A DNA stretch of 64,000 nucleotides from Cristatella mucedo (GCA_009760855.2 WPIO01000187.1:7501-71500), one strand, 5' to 3'. Counted from the stretch's first letter, positions 24,733 through 41,850 are shown. The notes: generated by a model from the sequence alone, not told the origin. Numbers and translations are program-made.

Positions 24733-24799
24733 ATCCTCTTAACCCCGCCCACCCATGCCCTTCCCAAACCCTGCACTCAGCTTGCCAGCTTTCACGAGC

Positions 24800-24880
24800 A
24801 TGAGCGTGAAGGTCGGGTAGTGGCGGCTCCGAGACGCAGCCGCCGGCTTTCCCCATTCCGACGTGCTGCCGCTGAACTAA
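24800..24880 (+). mobile_element. Possible family G fragment, copy 3
   Basis: gtagtggcggctccgagacg then cagccgccggctttccccat resembles the middle of the copy at 12150-12210, and it also follows a microsatellite. Short and uncertain. Confidence 0.35.
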
Positions 24881-25850
24881 TGCACGCACCAATAAATGAA
24901 AGCACTAGAGGGTACCCGGCGCCCGCCACCCCTCCCCTAAGCCTGTACGACCCGGCCGGCCCGATACCGTGCGTCGTCAGTTTGGTTTTGGGGAGAGGGG
25001 GGGGGCACTTGCCCTGTTGCCTCCTCTCCGGCTCTTGGGCGTCGATGACTGTGGGATTCCATTGGTTGACACGACGTTGACTTGAAAACTGGGGGGGGGA
25101 AACTGTACCAGCCGTTGCTTGCACTGCAACAGTCGCTGGGTAGTCTGCCAGATTATTGAATGTCTACTGTATACAATCTCTGACCCCCACATGGCAGCCG
25201 TTGCCACAGTTACGGCTGCCCAGACGTAGTACCAGATAGTTAGGGACGCCTAGTGTCAGCCTCAGTTGCATTTGTCACTTGCAATGCCTCGCGCTCCAGA
25301 CTAGGTAAATCCAGCATCATGCCAATGACGGATGTGTTACTCCAAAAACGAATTGCCATTGTATATATATATCCAATAACGTTGCCTCAGCTATTAAGTC
25401 AACATGTGTTCAACCGAGGAAAATTGAAAAAATGCAGCCCTACCCGAGAGGTGAGGGTCCAGAAAAGTCAAACTGTCTGTGCGTTTGCTGTCTTCAGTGC
25501 TGGCCTAAGGACGGTATCTTACCTGATGCTAACCCTTCGGCCGTCGATTCCATTGCGTGAGTTGTGAAGCACCGAAATGAAGATTTGTTTCTGCTGGGCT
25601 GCTGCACAGGTGACTTGCGATTATTACAGAAATCCGGACCCACAGAAAGGAGCGGGCGGAGAAGGCTGTGAATAAACGAGCGAACACTCGTGTCCGATTT
25701 CGCATTCAGTGCTTTATAAACTTACCGCAGCCGTGGCAAAGTCAATACACTATGTGGTAGCGCTAATGAAGGGTGCTAAAAATTAAACTTATCGGGCTGA
25801 ACTACACTAATTAGTCACGCGGCTGCGGTTTCTTGAGAGCCTAGTTAAAA
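24881..25850. other. No recognisable gene
   Basis: G-rich run at 24999-25006 and 25091-25099. No supported coding region was seen. Confidence 0.4.
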
Positions 25851-25868
25851 TAGAACGGTCCTCCAGCT

Positions 25869-25914
<46 letters not shown>

Positions 25915-25942
25915 ATGTATGCATAGCTGGAGGACCGTTCTA
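25851..25942. repeat. Perfect inverted repeat, 20-bp arms around (TA)n
   Basis: tagaacggtcctccagctat at 25851-25870 is the exact reverse complement of 25923-25942. The 52-bp centre is itself almost self-complementary (acatacatatat... atgtatgtatgt). It would extrude as one long hairpin, and could be a small foldback or MITE-like element. Confidence 0.95.
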
Positions 25943-26400
25943 TATATATATATATATATATATGCCTTTTGAAAATACAAGTTTGTCGCAACATATTACG
26001 TACCTGCATGCGCTTTGTACTTGAAACTCTACAGCAAGCTGACTGCGACTAATTGTATAGCCTGTACTTTCTATTCTCTCGCACCAGGTACAACTGCAGA
26101 CAGGCACGCACGCACCAAAAACAATGACGAGTTCGTTCGCTCCGGCAACCCGGATGACGACTGTGAATGATTCGCTTCAGCAGGACAATATATACAGGTG
26201 GCACAGGCATGCTATGACGACACAATCATGCAGCGACGGCACATATCTGGGACGTCGTAATCTCACCGAAAGACCAAAAAACAACGTAGCCTAAACAGCT
26301 GCAACGTCAAAGTCAAGTTGCAATGCATTGTTGTCATGATGCTTGAGTAATTGACATTTCTTGAAACGTTCAGAATCACACGGTCCTCCATAATTTCCTC
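25943..26400. other. No recognisable feature
   Basis: (TA)n at 25942-25963, then unique-looking sequence. Confidence 0.4.
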
Positions 26401-26404
26401 TGCA

Positions 26405-26575
26405 GACGTGCAGCGGTTAAGGATTTTTTGCAAATTCCGCTACCAACATTTACGGTATCTTTCCTTGTATACCGCTACTTAGTCACTTAAAGTAAGTTGT
26501 AAAACGGCCTGGATAGATATTTAGCTCTTTTAGGGTGCTATGCAAGTGATCTATTATCATTTTATTGCTGTTGTT
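26405..26575 (+). mobile_element. Degenerate SINE-A or L2-A-tailed SINE
   Basis: A gcagcggttaaggatt A-box-like start at 26411, and a tail with ggcctggatagatatttagc and gggtgctatgcaagtgatct before an ATT-rich end. The B-box is not clear. Confidence 0.4.
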
Positions 26576-27685
26576 GTCAGTAAAACGGCACCGGCATAAG
26601 GGAACTAGCGGCTGAGAACAACCAATTGGACGACACTTTGTGATGCCAGCCAAAGCATTTTCGATAAGAATATTCACCATCCGCGCCCTACCTCGCTCCC
26701 CCTACAATCCGTCGCCCAACGATCCGCTGTGCATGCGACCGGCCGGCGTCCGTCCGGCATTCGCTGCTCGTATCTACGCCGTGAGTAAGATTATGTCAAA
26801 CCGGCGATGGCACCGCTGATAATTCCGAGCGCACTCGGACGAGCTGGCGGGGGGGGGCTCGAGACCGTCGCTACTGCACGTGATCGCCTCGTCGGCGCAT
26901 GAACCGCACAGCGACACTTGCGCAGTTCGACTTCCTGCTCCGTGTGCGCGCAGGCGCTCTCGGTCGTCGTCTCGCAGTCGGTCGGCAGTCTCGATCTGGC
27001 TGCCGCCAGAGGGCCTGGCCCCTCCCCAGCGCCTCCCGGACGTGGCGGCCTGCAGATGGCTCGGCACGTATGGCTCTTCTCTCTCTCTCTACCTCCCCCT
27101 CTCTCTCTCTCTCTCTCCAACTCGTTTGCGCCTGCGGCCGCCACTCGCACTTAGCCGGTGGCTAGTTCTTTCGAACTGAGTGGCAACACTGATAGCTACG
27201 GGCTTGGGACGGAGTGGCGACAGGGCCAACCTGCCGGGCTACGGGCTTAGCTTGTGCCTCACTCGGCCTCAGATGAAGGCAGGCGCCCTCAGTATTAGCC
27301 AAGTCGCCACGCGCCGCCGCCTCTAACCGATTTCAAATCCAGCGCAGACCCTTGAGCCTTCAGTACCCATACTCCTATTGACGGCTGGAATTCGCTGCCG
27401 CTCGAGGCGACGTCGTGCGCGACCCGACAGCGCTCGAAGCTAAGCCTAAATCCCACTCGCGCTCTTCGCAGCATCCGCTTAGTCCATGTTAACTGTAATC
27501 TTGTTTCGCCCAGAAAAAAATCCAGTGCTCCTCGTTCGCTAGACAAATTTAATACGACTATTGATTCCGTCAGTTCGGGAGGGGATCGCCGCGTGAGCGC
27601 AAGTCGCATCCGGTCAGGGCACGAGGCACGCGACGGCCGGCCGCCAGTCAGAGAAGAAGGGTGATCGTGGCGCTCGTTAATGAAA
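26576..27685. other. No recognisable gene
   Basis: GC-rich from 26700. A short (CT)n run lies at 27077-27118. Overlapping frames on both strands carry no motif. Confidence 0.4.
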
Positions 27686-27689
27686 ATAA

Positions 27690-28265
27690 TGGTAATCATA
27701 ATAATAATAATACCCAGTATAGCGCCTGTGGAGGACTCCGATCTCTTTCTAGGAGATTTACATTCTCTGCAAGGGGAGCATGATCAAACGGTTAGCGATA
27801 GCATGCTCGATGGCGACTAGCGTAACACGATTAGCTAAGGTGACATGCACAGAGACAGTCAGCATGTGAATATCTTTAGTAGCGGCATGCACGGTGTCAG
27901 TACGCCTGAGAAAACAAAATACGAATCGCGTGGACCACCAAGTACCTTCTTTTTAAATGTCAAAATCAGGAGACGTCGTGACGCCAGTCGGAAGTGAGCT
28001 CTAGGCTTTGGGAGCATAGGAACTAAAGGCGCGGTCTCCAACGGATTTTAGATACTACGAGGTGTGGCTAAACGATTAGATTCAAAAAAGTGGGTGGTAC
28101 GATGTTTAACCTGGTGGTCGAGTAGATCTGGTACGTAGGCATGAGCCAGAGAATAAAGAGACTGGGATCAGTGCAGTTCAGCTAGAAGTGGTGCGCTGTG
28201 GCAACTGGGATGCTTACGACAGACAAGCGTAGCTGGAGAGTTTTGTAAGTTCTTGATTGCACAGG
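27690..28265 (-). mobile_element. L2-A LINE 3' fragment
   Basis: On the minus strand: degraded ORF2 end (a TFRSLYS/SGLMPTY-like area and an APKA-like block), then the 3'UTR with gcatgctatcgctaacc, then agagatcggagtcctccaca and ggcgctatactgggtatt with (ATT)n. Frameshifted throughout. Confidence 0.75.
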
Positions 28266-28430
28266 CCGTCGAGTAGCGAGATAGCTTGACGCCGTTCACT
28301 CGCCAGGAGTTATTCATTATTTTTTTTTATTTAAATCATAAAAGTCGATAGCAAATAAATAATTTAAATAATTATTAATTTATTATGTGTTACTTTATTT
28401 TATTTATTATTTATTCGTTATTCGCTCGCC
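28266..28430. other. AT-rich simple sequence
   Basis: Runs of ttatttaa and aataaataat-type sequence at 28318-28430. Confidence 0.7.
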
Positions 28431-30910
28431 AGCCCTACCTCTGTCGTTGACGAGCGCTAAGCGCCTAAGACTGACTGACTTGACTATCCGCGCATGTTCC
28501 GAAAGTACGCACGATTAGTGCCGCTCGCTCTCTCAAGATCACGGTCGCTTCCCGATTATGAGCACGTGTGCGCCCGTGTGCAGCGTCGAAACCGATTAGA
28601 CTATCGGCGACTCGGCAGGCGTCTGACCTGTGAACTCTCGGCTGGGGCATCCAGGGAAGAAATCTCGAAACTTCAGCCGACGACCGACCGTAGCCTCGTA
28701 GCTCTCCCCGAGGCGGAGGTCAGCATGCACATGTTGCCTTATGTCAACAAATCCGCTCCGCAGTATCAGTCTCGTGTCTTCGATCTTCAGTGAACAGTTT
28801 CTCGAATGCTGTGACTGCGAGGACGACGTATTTTCACAAACGCATTTTCTTGCGCACCTCACAGCCATTCTCCGATACTCTGGCGAGCACTAGTCCGCTG
28901 ACCTCGCCGCCGACCTCGCAGCAGCTCTGCGATTGAAATCTCGACGTCGCGAATGTTCCAGCATTTCTCTCGTTTGGTCTTTTGCTTCGAGCAGTAACCG
29001 AGTCGGCATCGTCCCTCCGATTTAAATCGCTGGCCTGTGTACCGGAACTTATGCGCCTGAAAGACGCAAGTTTCAGCATCGAAGCAGCAACGCGAACTAA
29101 GCCGCACCTGAACGCACCCGCCGCTAGCCACTAGTCCAGCCGGTCGAACTACTACGACTCAGCTCTCGGCTCAGCTCCGGTTGCCGATTGGGAGCGCACT
29201 CGCAGGGTTCTACACTGACGCGCTCCGCCGCTTTCAGTCATTTAAATTTACTGAATCCTCGTGGGTCTTGGCAGCGAACTGGGCCGGCTCTTGGATGGGC
29301 GTCGTTGAGCCGACTCGTAGTATCGCTGCTGCGACCGAAAGGCCAGCGTCGAGCGTCTGCGCCACTCCGTGCTCCGTGCTCCGACGCTGCTCCGCCGCCG
29401 AGTCAGCGGCGGAGCAGCGTCGGAGCGAACTGCGCTCTCAAGTTCGCGCCGGCTCCACCCCTCGAAGACCGCCGCTGCGAGCGGCAGATCTCCGGCCGGC
29501 TCTCACGAGCGGATGAGCCACCTCCAGCGCATGCGAGGCTCGTTCGAAGTGCTGCCACAAGTCCCCAAGTCCTTCAATTCAGCCGCCCTTCTAGGCAAAC
29601 TGCTCGCCGCCCACGCTTTCAACCGCCGAAAGGCCGCGCTCTCGCCCTCGCCTCCCTCCCTCGCCGAACTTCTACTGTGCTACGCTGGCTGGCGGCGATA
29701 TCGGCCGGCAGCCGTAGCGGACAGGTCACGTGACGGGCCAGGGCCCGCCCGCTCCGTGATCTAGCACATTCCTTTCATCTACTTTGCCAAGCCGGCGAAA
29801 TCAGCACGTGACTATACCGCCCGGCCAACGATTTGGCACCGATAGCTCCGCCGCATTATTTTTCGTTCGCTCCGCTGCGACGACGACCGCGACGGCTCGA
29901 GGTCTGATAAGCGGTACTATTACAGCGAATTGCGTAAGCAATCGTCGCGTGAGCTCCAGCCTCTCCGTCGGTCAGTGGGTGGAATGAGCCATTAGGGCGG
30001 GCATTCTGCAGCTCGCAGCCGTCACTCCCGGCTGTCACGCGACAGGCCAGGGCCTGCTCAATGATCTGGCACATTTCTTTGTTCCGCGATCCATTCAGCC
30101 GCCGCCAGCGGGTACGAGAAAGCCGCTCGGCAACCGGCAATGTCAAGGTCGGCTGGCCTCTAAAAACCGCGACTCCGATCGATAGCGAGGTTACGCGTTG
30201 CGTTACACTGCGCGTCCCGGTCCGTCAGTCCGGAAGAGTCCCTCACCGCACTCCTCTTGCCGAGGTGAAATCGAGGCAGAGTTTGCAAAACGGCGGCGGC
30301 CACCGGCTGCAGCAGCCCACATGCGGCGGCCACGTGGGTCGTCAGGTATGCGCTAGCAGCCGCCGCACGGTGGCGCAACAGTTTGCTTCGGCGCGCAGAG
30401 CGGCGACGGCTTGCGCGCGCGCGCGTCGCGTCCGACCGCGGCCGCGCCCACTCCCCTCCGTTCGTGGGGGGGGGAGGAGATGGAGGCCTCTGTCGGCCTC
30501 TGTCCGATGCGGCTCCCTCGCGGCGGCGACGTGCGACCGTCGCGACGCGAGAAAAAAAAGGACGCGGCGGCCCGTAAGTCCGGGTGAGGAACGACCGGCG
30601 CCGGTCGCGCGCTGCCACCGCGGCTGGAGGCGCTGAGACGCTGCGGCAGCCCTTGAGCTGCGCTCGCGCTGGTACCGCCGCCGCAGTACCGTTCCACGGC
30701 GCCGCCGCCGCGGAGCCTGAGGCGACGCGAGACCTGACTTTTGAAGCGACGGGCTGAGGGCGGCTCGCGCGCACACCTTGCGCCCGCAGAGCGCTTCTTT
30801 TCGGACTTCAGACCCAACCCCCTCTACCATTTACCGGTCGTCGGTCGTGAGAGGGAGCTTTGCGAACGCCGCCGCCGCCGCTGCGAACGCCTTGGGTATT
30901 CCCGCCCGCT
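28431..30910. other. GC- and CpG-rich region upstream of OSGIN
   Basis: CpG-dense DNA in which open frames on both strands are expected by composition. A block of about 60 bp is repeated at 29724-29783 and 30032-30088 (shared gtcacg-gac-ggccaggg and tgatct-gcacatt-ctttg). No homologous protein was recognised. It may hold distal promoter elements of the downstream gene. Confidence 0.4.
29725..29734. promoter_or_regulatory. Palindromic E-box GTCACGTGAC
   Basis: Exact ten-base match to the CLEAR/M-box-type motif bound by MiT/TFE factors in vertebrates, about 1.2 kb upstream of the OSGIN TATA box. A second CACGTGAC lies at 29805-29812. Function here is not shown. Confidence 0.3.
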
Positions 30911-30918
30911 GCCGGACG

Positions 30919-30927
30919 TGACGCAGC
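30919..30927 (+). promoter_or_regulatory. Antioxidant response element-like site (TGACNNNGC)
   Basis: TGACGCAGC fits the ARE core TGACnnnGC bound by CNC-bZIP/small Maf factors (NRF2, CncC). It sits 15 bp upstream of the TATA box of a gene whose vertebrate homologue OSGIN1 is NRF2-inducible. The motif is short, so chance is possible. Confidence 0.45.
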
Positions 30928-30942
30928 GGTTTCCCCTAGCGC

Positions 30943-30950
30943 TATATAAA
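30943..30950 (+). promoter_or_regulatory. TATA box of the OSGIN-like gene
   Basis: TATATAAA in otherwise GC-rich DNA, 273 bp before the start codon. It predicts transcription start near 30970-30980 and a GC-rich 5'UTR of about 240 bp with ccg repeats. Confidence 0.6.
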
Positions 30951-31215
30951 TAGCCGGCGGCAGCCCCGCGCGGTTCCTGGCCGCGCCGCATTCGTCCGCC
31001 GCCGCCGCCGCCGCTGCGACTAGAAGCGACTAGAGCCGTCAGCTCCTTCAGCGCCGCCGCCGAGGGACAGCAGAGGCTCTGACCGCGTAGCTCGCTGCGG
31101 CGGCACCACCGGGAAAACCCGGCGCCTCACGGGGCCGCCGCCGCCACCGCCGAGGCGGCCCCGGCGCTCGCAGCTCCAGCTCCAGCTCTCGCCGTAGCTC
31201 GCCGCGCCGGCTGCT

Positions 31216-36357
<5,142 letters not shown>

Positions 36358-36799
36358 CAGCGGGTCGCACTCGTTCCGTACGTGGCGCTTCCCGGCGGCC
36401 GGCGGGGCAATCATTGAGCTTCCTACGACCGAGACGTGCTCGACTGCTAAGCGAAGCAGCGGCGGCGGCAGCAGACGACCTCATCTGCCGGACGCCGCTG
36501 CGACGGTGTGTCCTTAGACGACGCGATTCGCCGCCTTCCAATGTTTCGTACGTTCTTTTGTACCGCAAATCGGCGAGAGCTCGAGCGCCTGCTGTGGGCT
36601 GAACCCCGGTGGTTGCCTAGGCATCGGTGCTGCTCTTGTTAATTTCGCTTCCACGACAGTGTCGTCCAAGCGCCGGCCAAAGGGCCGCGTCGCCCGTCGT
36701 TGATAGCCTGATCTAATGAACCTCGAGAAAATCTGTTATGAGCATCCACGAAGCCAGCCGCGCCTTCAGAGACAGAGCTAGTGTGGTGGTCAGTTGCCG

Positions 36800-36910
36800 A
36801 TCGGCTAGTGGTCGCTACTCATTGTTTGTATTCATCCGCCTACGACCGGCGGCGTGCACACGATCTGCTCGTGGTCGCTACTAATTGTTTGCATTCATCC
36901 GCCGCCGCGC
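36800..36910. repeat. 62-bp imperfect tandem duplication
   Basis: gtggtcgctact-attgttt recurs at 36810 and 36872 with ttcatccgcc after each. Confidence 0.8.
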
Positions 36911-37980
36911 CGGGGTGCAAGCGAGCGGCGTTGTTCCTGGGCGAAGAATACGGTCACGTAAGAAGACGCGCGGTCTCGTGAGAGCGTGGTCACGTGAGCA
37001 GAGGTCCGGGCGGGCTCTCAGAGCTAAGGAGCAGCCGCTAGTAGGCAGCGGCCGCCACAATGCGAGCCTGCACTGGACTCCCGCCGAGTGAGTGGACACG
37101 CGACGCCAGGGAGCCCAGAACGATCTCGTAGCTATCTTTAACTGTCAACTACCTAGAGCTAGCTATTCCGTCTTCTCGTGGAGTCCGACTATCGGTGGAA
37201 GCTTCTACTGGGCTAGGGGACGTATTTTTCCGGTGTTGAACTAGGCAACGGAGCTAATTCTCTCGAAGTTCAGAGTTTTGCAACATTTCGCCGCTAGCCG
37301 GTCAGGCACGGGAACTCTAACGTCAGAGCAGAGCTCGCGAGTGGCTCGTCGCCACTGACGTACGAGCGGAGGCGCTCTCGAGAACGCACGAGCTCGCGGC
37401 AACTGTGAGCCGTGAGAAATCTGACACAAATAAATAACCTAATAAATAAATAATAATAAAAAAATATTGGCGTCAGTGGCGCGTATTCGATTGACGCACT
37501 GCAGCCGCGTAGCTTCTCGTGCCTTGCCCGCCACCAGCCCCCCGGAACAGGGGGTCCGCAGACGCAGCAGCGCGTGCGACGAGGCCACCATGGGGGGGGG
37601 GGTGGGTGACCTAAGCGGCAGCACACGGATAGTAATCCCTTTTTAACGCATTTTTCCCCATGTGCGCACTTGCATCGCGCGTGCTCGCGTGCTGAAGTGA
37701 GTTCAGTCTGCTGCTGCTGCTGAAGCAGAAGAAGGAAACTCAAAAAAAAGCCTGGGCCGGCCGCACTAGCGTACAGCACCAGCACGTCAGCCATTAGACG
37801 TTTGTGGCATCATGTGCCGTGACAATTGTAATCGTGTCTGCTGGTCGTGAAATGGCCGAGAATAGATTGACTTCGCGACGTGCATTTTTGTATATGTTAT
37901 TCTTCCTAATGATAATTAGTTTTTCCAAAATCTCAGCTGAATCTTAATGATTCTCCTAGCCGACAATCATTGTATCATTA
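36911..37980. other. Downstream region of OSGIN, no further gene seen
   Basis: GC-rich to about 37130, then mixed. A G run lies at 37592-37603. Minus-strand frames at 37294-37794 have no family match. Confidence 0.4.
37429..37434 (+). terminator. Candidate polyadenylation signal for OSGIN
   Basis: AATAAA, with several more copies just after it, about 1.07 kb past the stop. No closer AATAAA was seen, so the 3'UTR may be about 1.1 kb or use a variant signal. Confidence 0.3.
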
Positions 37981-37995
37981 GTAGTAGTTCGGGGA

Positions 37996-38848
37996 AAAGT
38001 GATTAAGGCACATGGAATAGGATATCACTTCTATGCTGACGATACTCAGCTGTATTTGTCATTCAAACCGGCGGAATCTGCTGCGGCAACTGAGAAATGG
38101 AATGCTTGCCTTGCCGATATTCGATCCTGGATGTCGGAAAACTTTCTGAAATTAAATGATGATAAAACCGAACTGCTGCTCATAGGATACCCTAAGCGTG
38201 TGGCTGGATTAAAAAACTTTGCTTTTCTAATAGGTGATGCTATTGTGCGGCCATCACCACGTGCTCAAAATTTAGGTGTCGTCCCAGCGGTTTGAGCACG
38301 TTTCTCCTTTGCTGAAAGAGCAAGGATGGTTGCCGGTTGAGCAAAGGATACACAGCAAAGTTCTTACACTGACCCACAAGGCCCACCACGGCTCGGCTCC
38401 TTCGCACCTAACTGAACTTCTTCACCAGTTTCAGCCTCTTCGTGCCCTCAGGTCCTGTGTGGACAATAAATTAGCTGTCCCATTCCTCCGCTTAAAGACA
38501 GTTGGCGACAGAAACTTTAGCTCTGCAGGTCCTAGACTGTGGAACTCGCTTCCAAAATTCGCACGCAACGACAACTACTCTCCAACTGCCGACTTAGACA
38601 CATTCTTTTCAGCCGTCCTGAGCTGCTACTTCTATGCTACTCACTACCTCAACTGCTCTCCTGACTCTGCTATGCTTGCCACTTTCTCTTTGTTGCGTGA
38701 GACGAAGTCTGTTGGCTACCGAATGCGTACCGAAAGCCGCTTAGGCTGTGAGTGGGCTATGCAAAACTCTCCTGCGTAACACCCACACGGTCTTTATGAC
38801 TTTGTGGTGTTACAGACGGAGATCCATTACATTGCATTAGTAACAGGT
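37996..38848 (+). mobile_element. L2-B LINE, RT end to 3' end with internal deletion
   Basis: Catalytic block GYHFYADDTQLYLSF, then IRSWMSENFLKLNDDKTELL. A deletion or rearrangement at about 38280 joins the NLGV block to the QRFEHVSPLLKE region. LKTVGDRNFSSAGPRLWNSL and ESRLGCEWAMQNSP follow, then the 3'UTR ending cagacggagatccattac. Confidence 0.88.
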
Positions 38849-39370
38849 CATTTGCATGACTCCAACATGAAAAGAATCTCTATCCAGAAACTTTATTTCT
38901 CGTTGCAAGAGAATCAATAAGCAATGGTATAATATAATGGTTAATGACATTCATGGTGAATGCAATGGTCATTAGTGACATTCATGGTACCATTCTCAAA
39001 TCAGCATGGGAAACAGGTATTCTGCTTTGGACAATACTCAAAAGCATTCTGCAGAAACACGCTCAGAGGCAAGGGCATCATGTTATACGGCGCCAGTCGT
39101 TCACATGGCGACCCTGTCGGTTCGCTGTACGGCGTGACACTATACAGGTTACCATTAATTCACTCATTCGATAGATGATCTTCCTCGTCCGTTCCTCAAG
39201 CTTTCTATGACTGTACCTAATACGTCACCCGAGTGACACTACATACTTTGGAGTGCTAGAATGTTCCGTCGGGCATCGAGTACATCAAGCGCTTCACCTT
39301 CACCTTCACCATTGTCAGACAATCCCCTGATACTTAGCATACTTACGGCGGAAAGGCTAATTAACAAATA
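38849..39370. other. No recognisable feature
   Basis: Contains short near-repeats of gtgacattcatggt at 38944-38990. No gene was supported. Confidence 0.4.
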
Positions 39371-39375
39371 CCAGA

Positions 39376-39640
39376 GGTTTGACGGCGAGTCTCATTTGCT
39401 GAAGGAGCTTCAATGGATTTCGGTTAATCAACGGATACAGAGCAAAATTCTTACGCTGACGCACAAGGCCCACCACGGCTTGGCTCCTTCGTACCTAGCT
39501 GAACTGCTGCATCAGTTTCAGCCTTCTCGTGCCCTTAGATCTTCTATGGACAGTACATTAGCTGTTCCACTCCTCCGCTTGAAGACCGTCTGCGACAGAA
39601 GCTTTTGCTCGGCAGGTCCTAGACTATGGAACTCACTTAT
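39376..39640 (+). mobile_element. L2-B LINE internal fragment
   Basis: QRIQSKILTLTHKAHHGLAP, SYLAELLHQFQPSRALRSS and FCSAGPRLWNSL in one frame, then an abrupt break. Both ends are truncated. Confidence 0.85.
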
Positions 39641-40470
39641 ATTATGGAGCGTAATACGTTCGCACAATCTCTCGCGTCTGTCACTGTCTGTCTCAATCTC
39701 ACTGTCAACGAAGCCAGGCTACGCTCTAGCCGAGGCGCTCACGATAACCATACCCAATTTGCAACCACAATTCAGCCTTACAGCAATGAGTGTAATGCTC
39801 TTTGTTAGACTTCGAACGCACGCTCTTCTCTAACCTAAAAAGCGACTCTCAGATGCAGTAGAGTTAGTTGGACCGCATCTCATCAGGCGGAGTGCAGACG
39901 ATGTTCACTGTCCAGATAGACAATAACCTTCAGCATGCAGCCAAGATAGAGCGCATCAATATGAAACGGCCCACTCGCAGTGAACTTTGATCCTGGCTGT
40001 GATTGGAGTTACGTTGACCCTCAGAAGTTTGAAATGCGAAACGACGCCACCAGTATGCAATTCCCATGTGCACTATATAATTACGCGAGTTTTATAATTA
40101 CGCCCGCCAGTACCGTAGCTCAGAGCTTTCAACACTGCTCTCAGCTCGCTCCGCCCACCCCAGCCTCTTTACAGACACGACGGATCCCCATAAGCGTCTG
40201 TAAACCCCACCCTCCTAAGGTACTGCGAAGTCTAGCTCGAGCGGGCGGGCGGTGGGCGCGGTTGGGCGCGGTTCACCGCCGCGGCTGTCGCCCTGCCGGG
40301 CGCGGTGAGACTTGGCCTCCACGCGGCGGCGGCGAACGCCGAACCGCCATCTTGTCGACACCGTGCGTCGCCGAGCTGATAGCCTCGTAGCGAGTTGAAT
40401 ATATGGAGCCTCACGTTCGATCGCAGGTGCCGCCAACTTTAGTTTCGCTCCCAAAGCCTATTGCATATCG
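39641..40470. other. No recognisable gene
   Basis: Mixed sequence, GC-rich at 40230-40380. No homologous frame was seen. Confidence 0.4.
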
Positions 40471-40595
40471 CATCCAAAGCATATCGCATAATAATATCAT
40501 ATCATAATATCATATCATATCATAAGCATAAGCATATCATATCATAAGCACATCGTATCATATCATAAGCATATCGCATCCAAAGCATATTCGCG
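40465..40595. repeat. Degenerate catat/cataag tandem repeats
   Basis: Units of atcatatcataagc type with atcgcatccaaagcatat at both ends (40466 and 40571). The flanking word also occurs in the adjacent L2-A start (tatgctcccaaagcctgg type), so the repeat may have grown from the LINE edge. Confidence 0.75.
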
Positions 40596-40955
40596 TATCG
40601 CTCCCAAAGCCGGGAACTCACTTCCCCGACTGGCGTCACGACATTCCCTGACTTGACTAAATTTAAGAAAAAGCCAATAACGCATCTATTTAGCACAGCA
40701 GTTAGTGGGCCCATGTGATTTCGTCCTTTGTCTGCTCATTCGTACTGACACTGTGCATGCTGCCACTAACGCTATTTACAACTAACCCTGCACATGTCAC
40801 CTCTAACCATGTTAGGCTGGTTGTCATTTGAGTACGCTACCCCTAGCCATTCAATCGTGCTTCCTATGTAGCATATGTAAAAAGTGCCTAGAAAGAGATT
40901 AAGTTCTCTGAGAACGCTATACAAATGTCTCATTATTATTATTATTCTTCTTATT
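40596..40955 (+). mobile_element. L2-A LINE 3' fragment
   Basis: From the APKAWNSL-like block (cgctcccaaagccgggaact) through the full 3'UTR, to tgcctagaaagagattaagt, gagaacgctatacaaatgtc and (ATT)n. Confidence 0.8.
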
Positions 40956-40959
40956 ATAG

Positions 40960-41740
40960 AGAGACTATGCCAGTTCTCAGTCTGCCGCTCGTCTCGTCTT
41001 CACCAATTCGCCGACCGAAACCGATCCGAGGCTAACGAGTAGAGTGAGCGTCTAGTTCACTGTCAAATCTCGCAGCATCTCGCCCCATCTCGTCTGACTC
41101 GAGCGACATCCTCGATGCTTGTAGAAACCTGCATCGAGCGGGGCGAGGACCCGATGCGGTGGCGGTGATCTTTGCCCTGCCTTTGCTTCGCCCCTCCGAC
41201 CCTCGTCTCCCCCTCGAAGTGGCTGCCTGCCTCCTCGTCCTCCTCGGTTCCGTACGCACTGAACGCCGGCGCCGATGCCGAGTGCTTGCATTCGGCATGC
41301 AATGCAATTCGGAGGCGATATTTCGAAAGCGCGTATTATCAGTTCCCCCTGCTCGCCTGTTGTGCCGATAAGCGCCCGCTTGTGCGCCACCCGGAGAGAG
41401 GAGACGACGCATGCGTACGACGGGAACGCGCCTGATAACGACCGCTAATCGCGCCAGATAACGACCGCTATCAGCCATAGCAGATTAGGCGAAGGTGAGG
41501 GTGAAGCCTCAGTCCGAAGTAGCGAGCCGATGCAGCCATATTTTAGATGAATGCAAAACGCTTCCATAAGAAACCCACTTAATCTCGTATCTTGTGAAAT
41601 CGCGATGTGAATGCGATCACACCCGTACGTGCCTCCTGCTTGTACACCTACAGTTCGAGTCCATTGCGATACATAAAGTGCATCTTTCACTTACTCTACT
41701 GACTGATGATGAGGAGGAGCCTTCTCATACTCATCATCAC
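40960..41740. other. No recognisable gene
   Basis: Moderately GC-rich. Short overlapping frames only. Confidence 0.4.
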
Positions 41741-41754
41741 ATGGCAACACCGGC

Positions 41755-41850
41755 GTAGTGCCATCGGAGAACTAAATCTCTTTCTGATATTAATAATAAT
41801 AATAATAACACTATTTGTGTATAGCGTCATCCGAGAACAAAATCTCTGTG
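41755..41850 (-). mobile_element. Two abutting L2-A/SINE-A 3' tails
   Basis: On the minus strand, two successive gatttagttctc/gattttgttctc blocks, one ending at an (ATT)n stretch (41789-41812), suggest one tail inserted at the end of another. Confidence 0.5.

Noticed and set aside
28494-30953. Many overlapping frames upstream of OSGIN
   Set aside because: Expected from CpG-rich composition. No splice-consistent chain or family motif was found.
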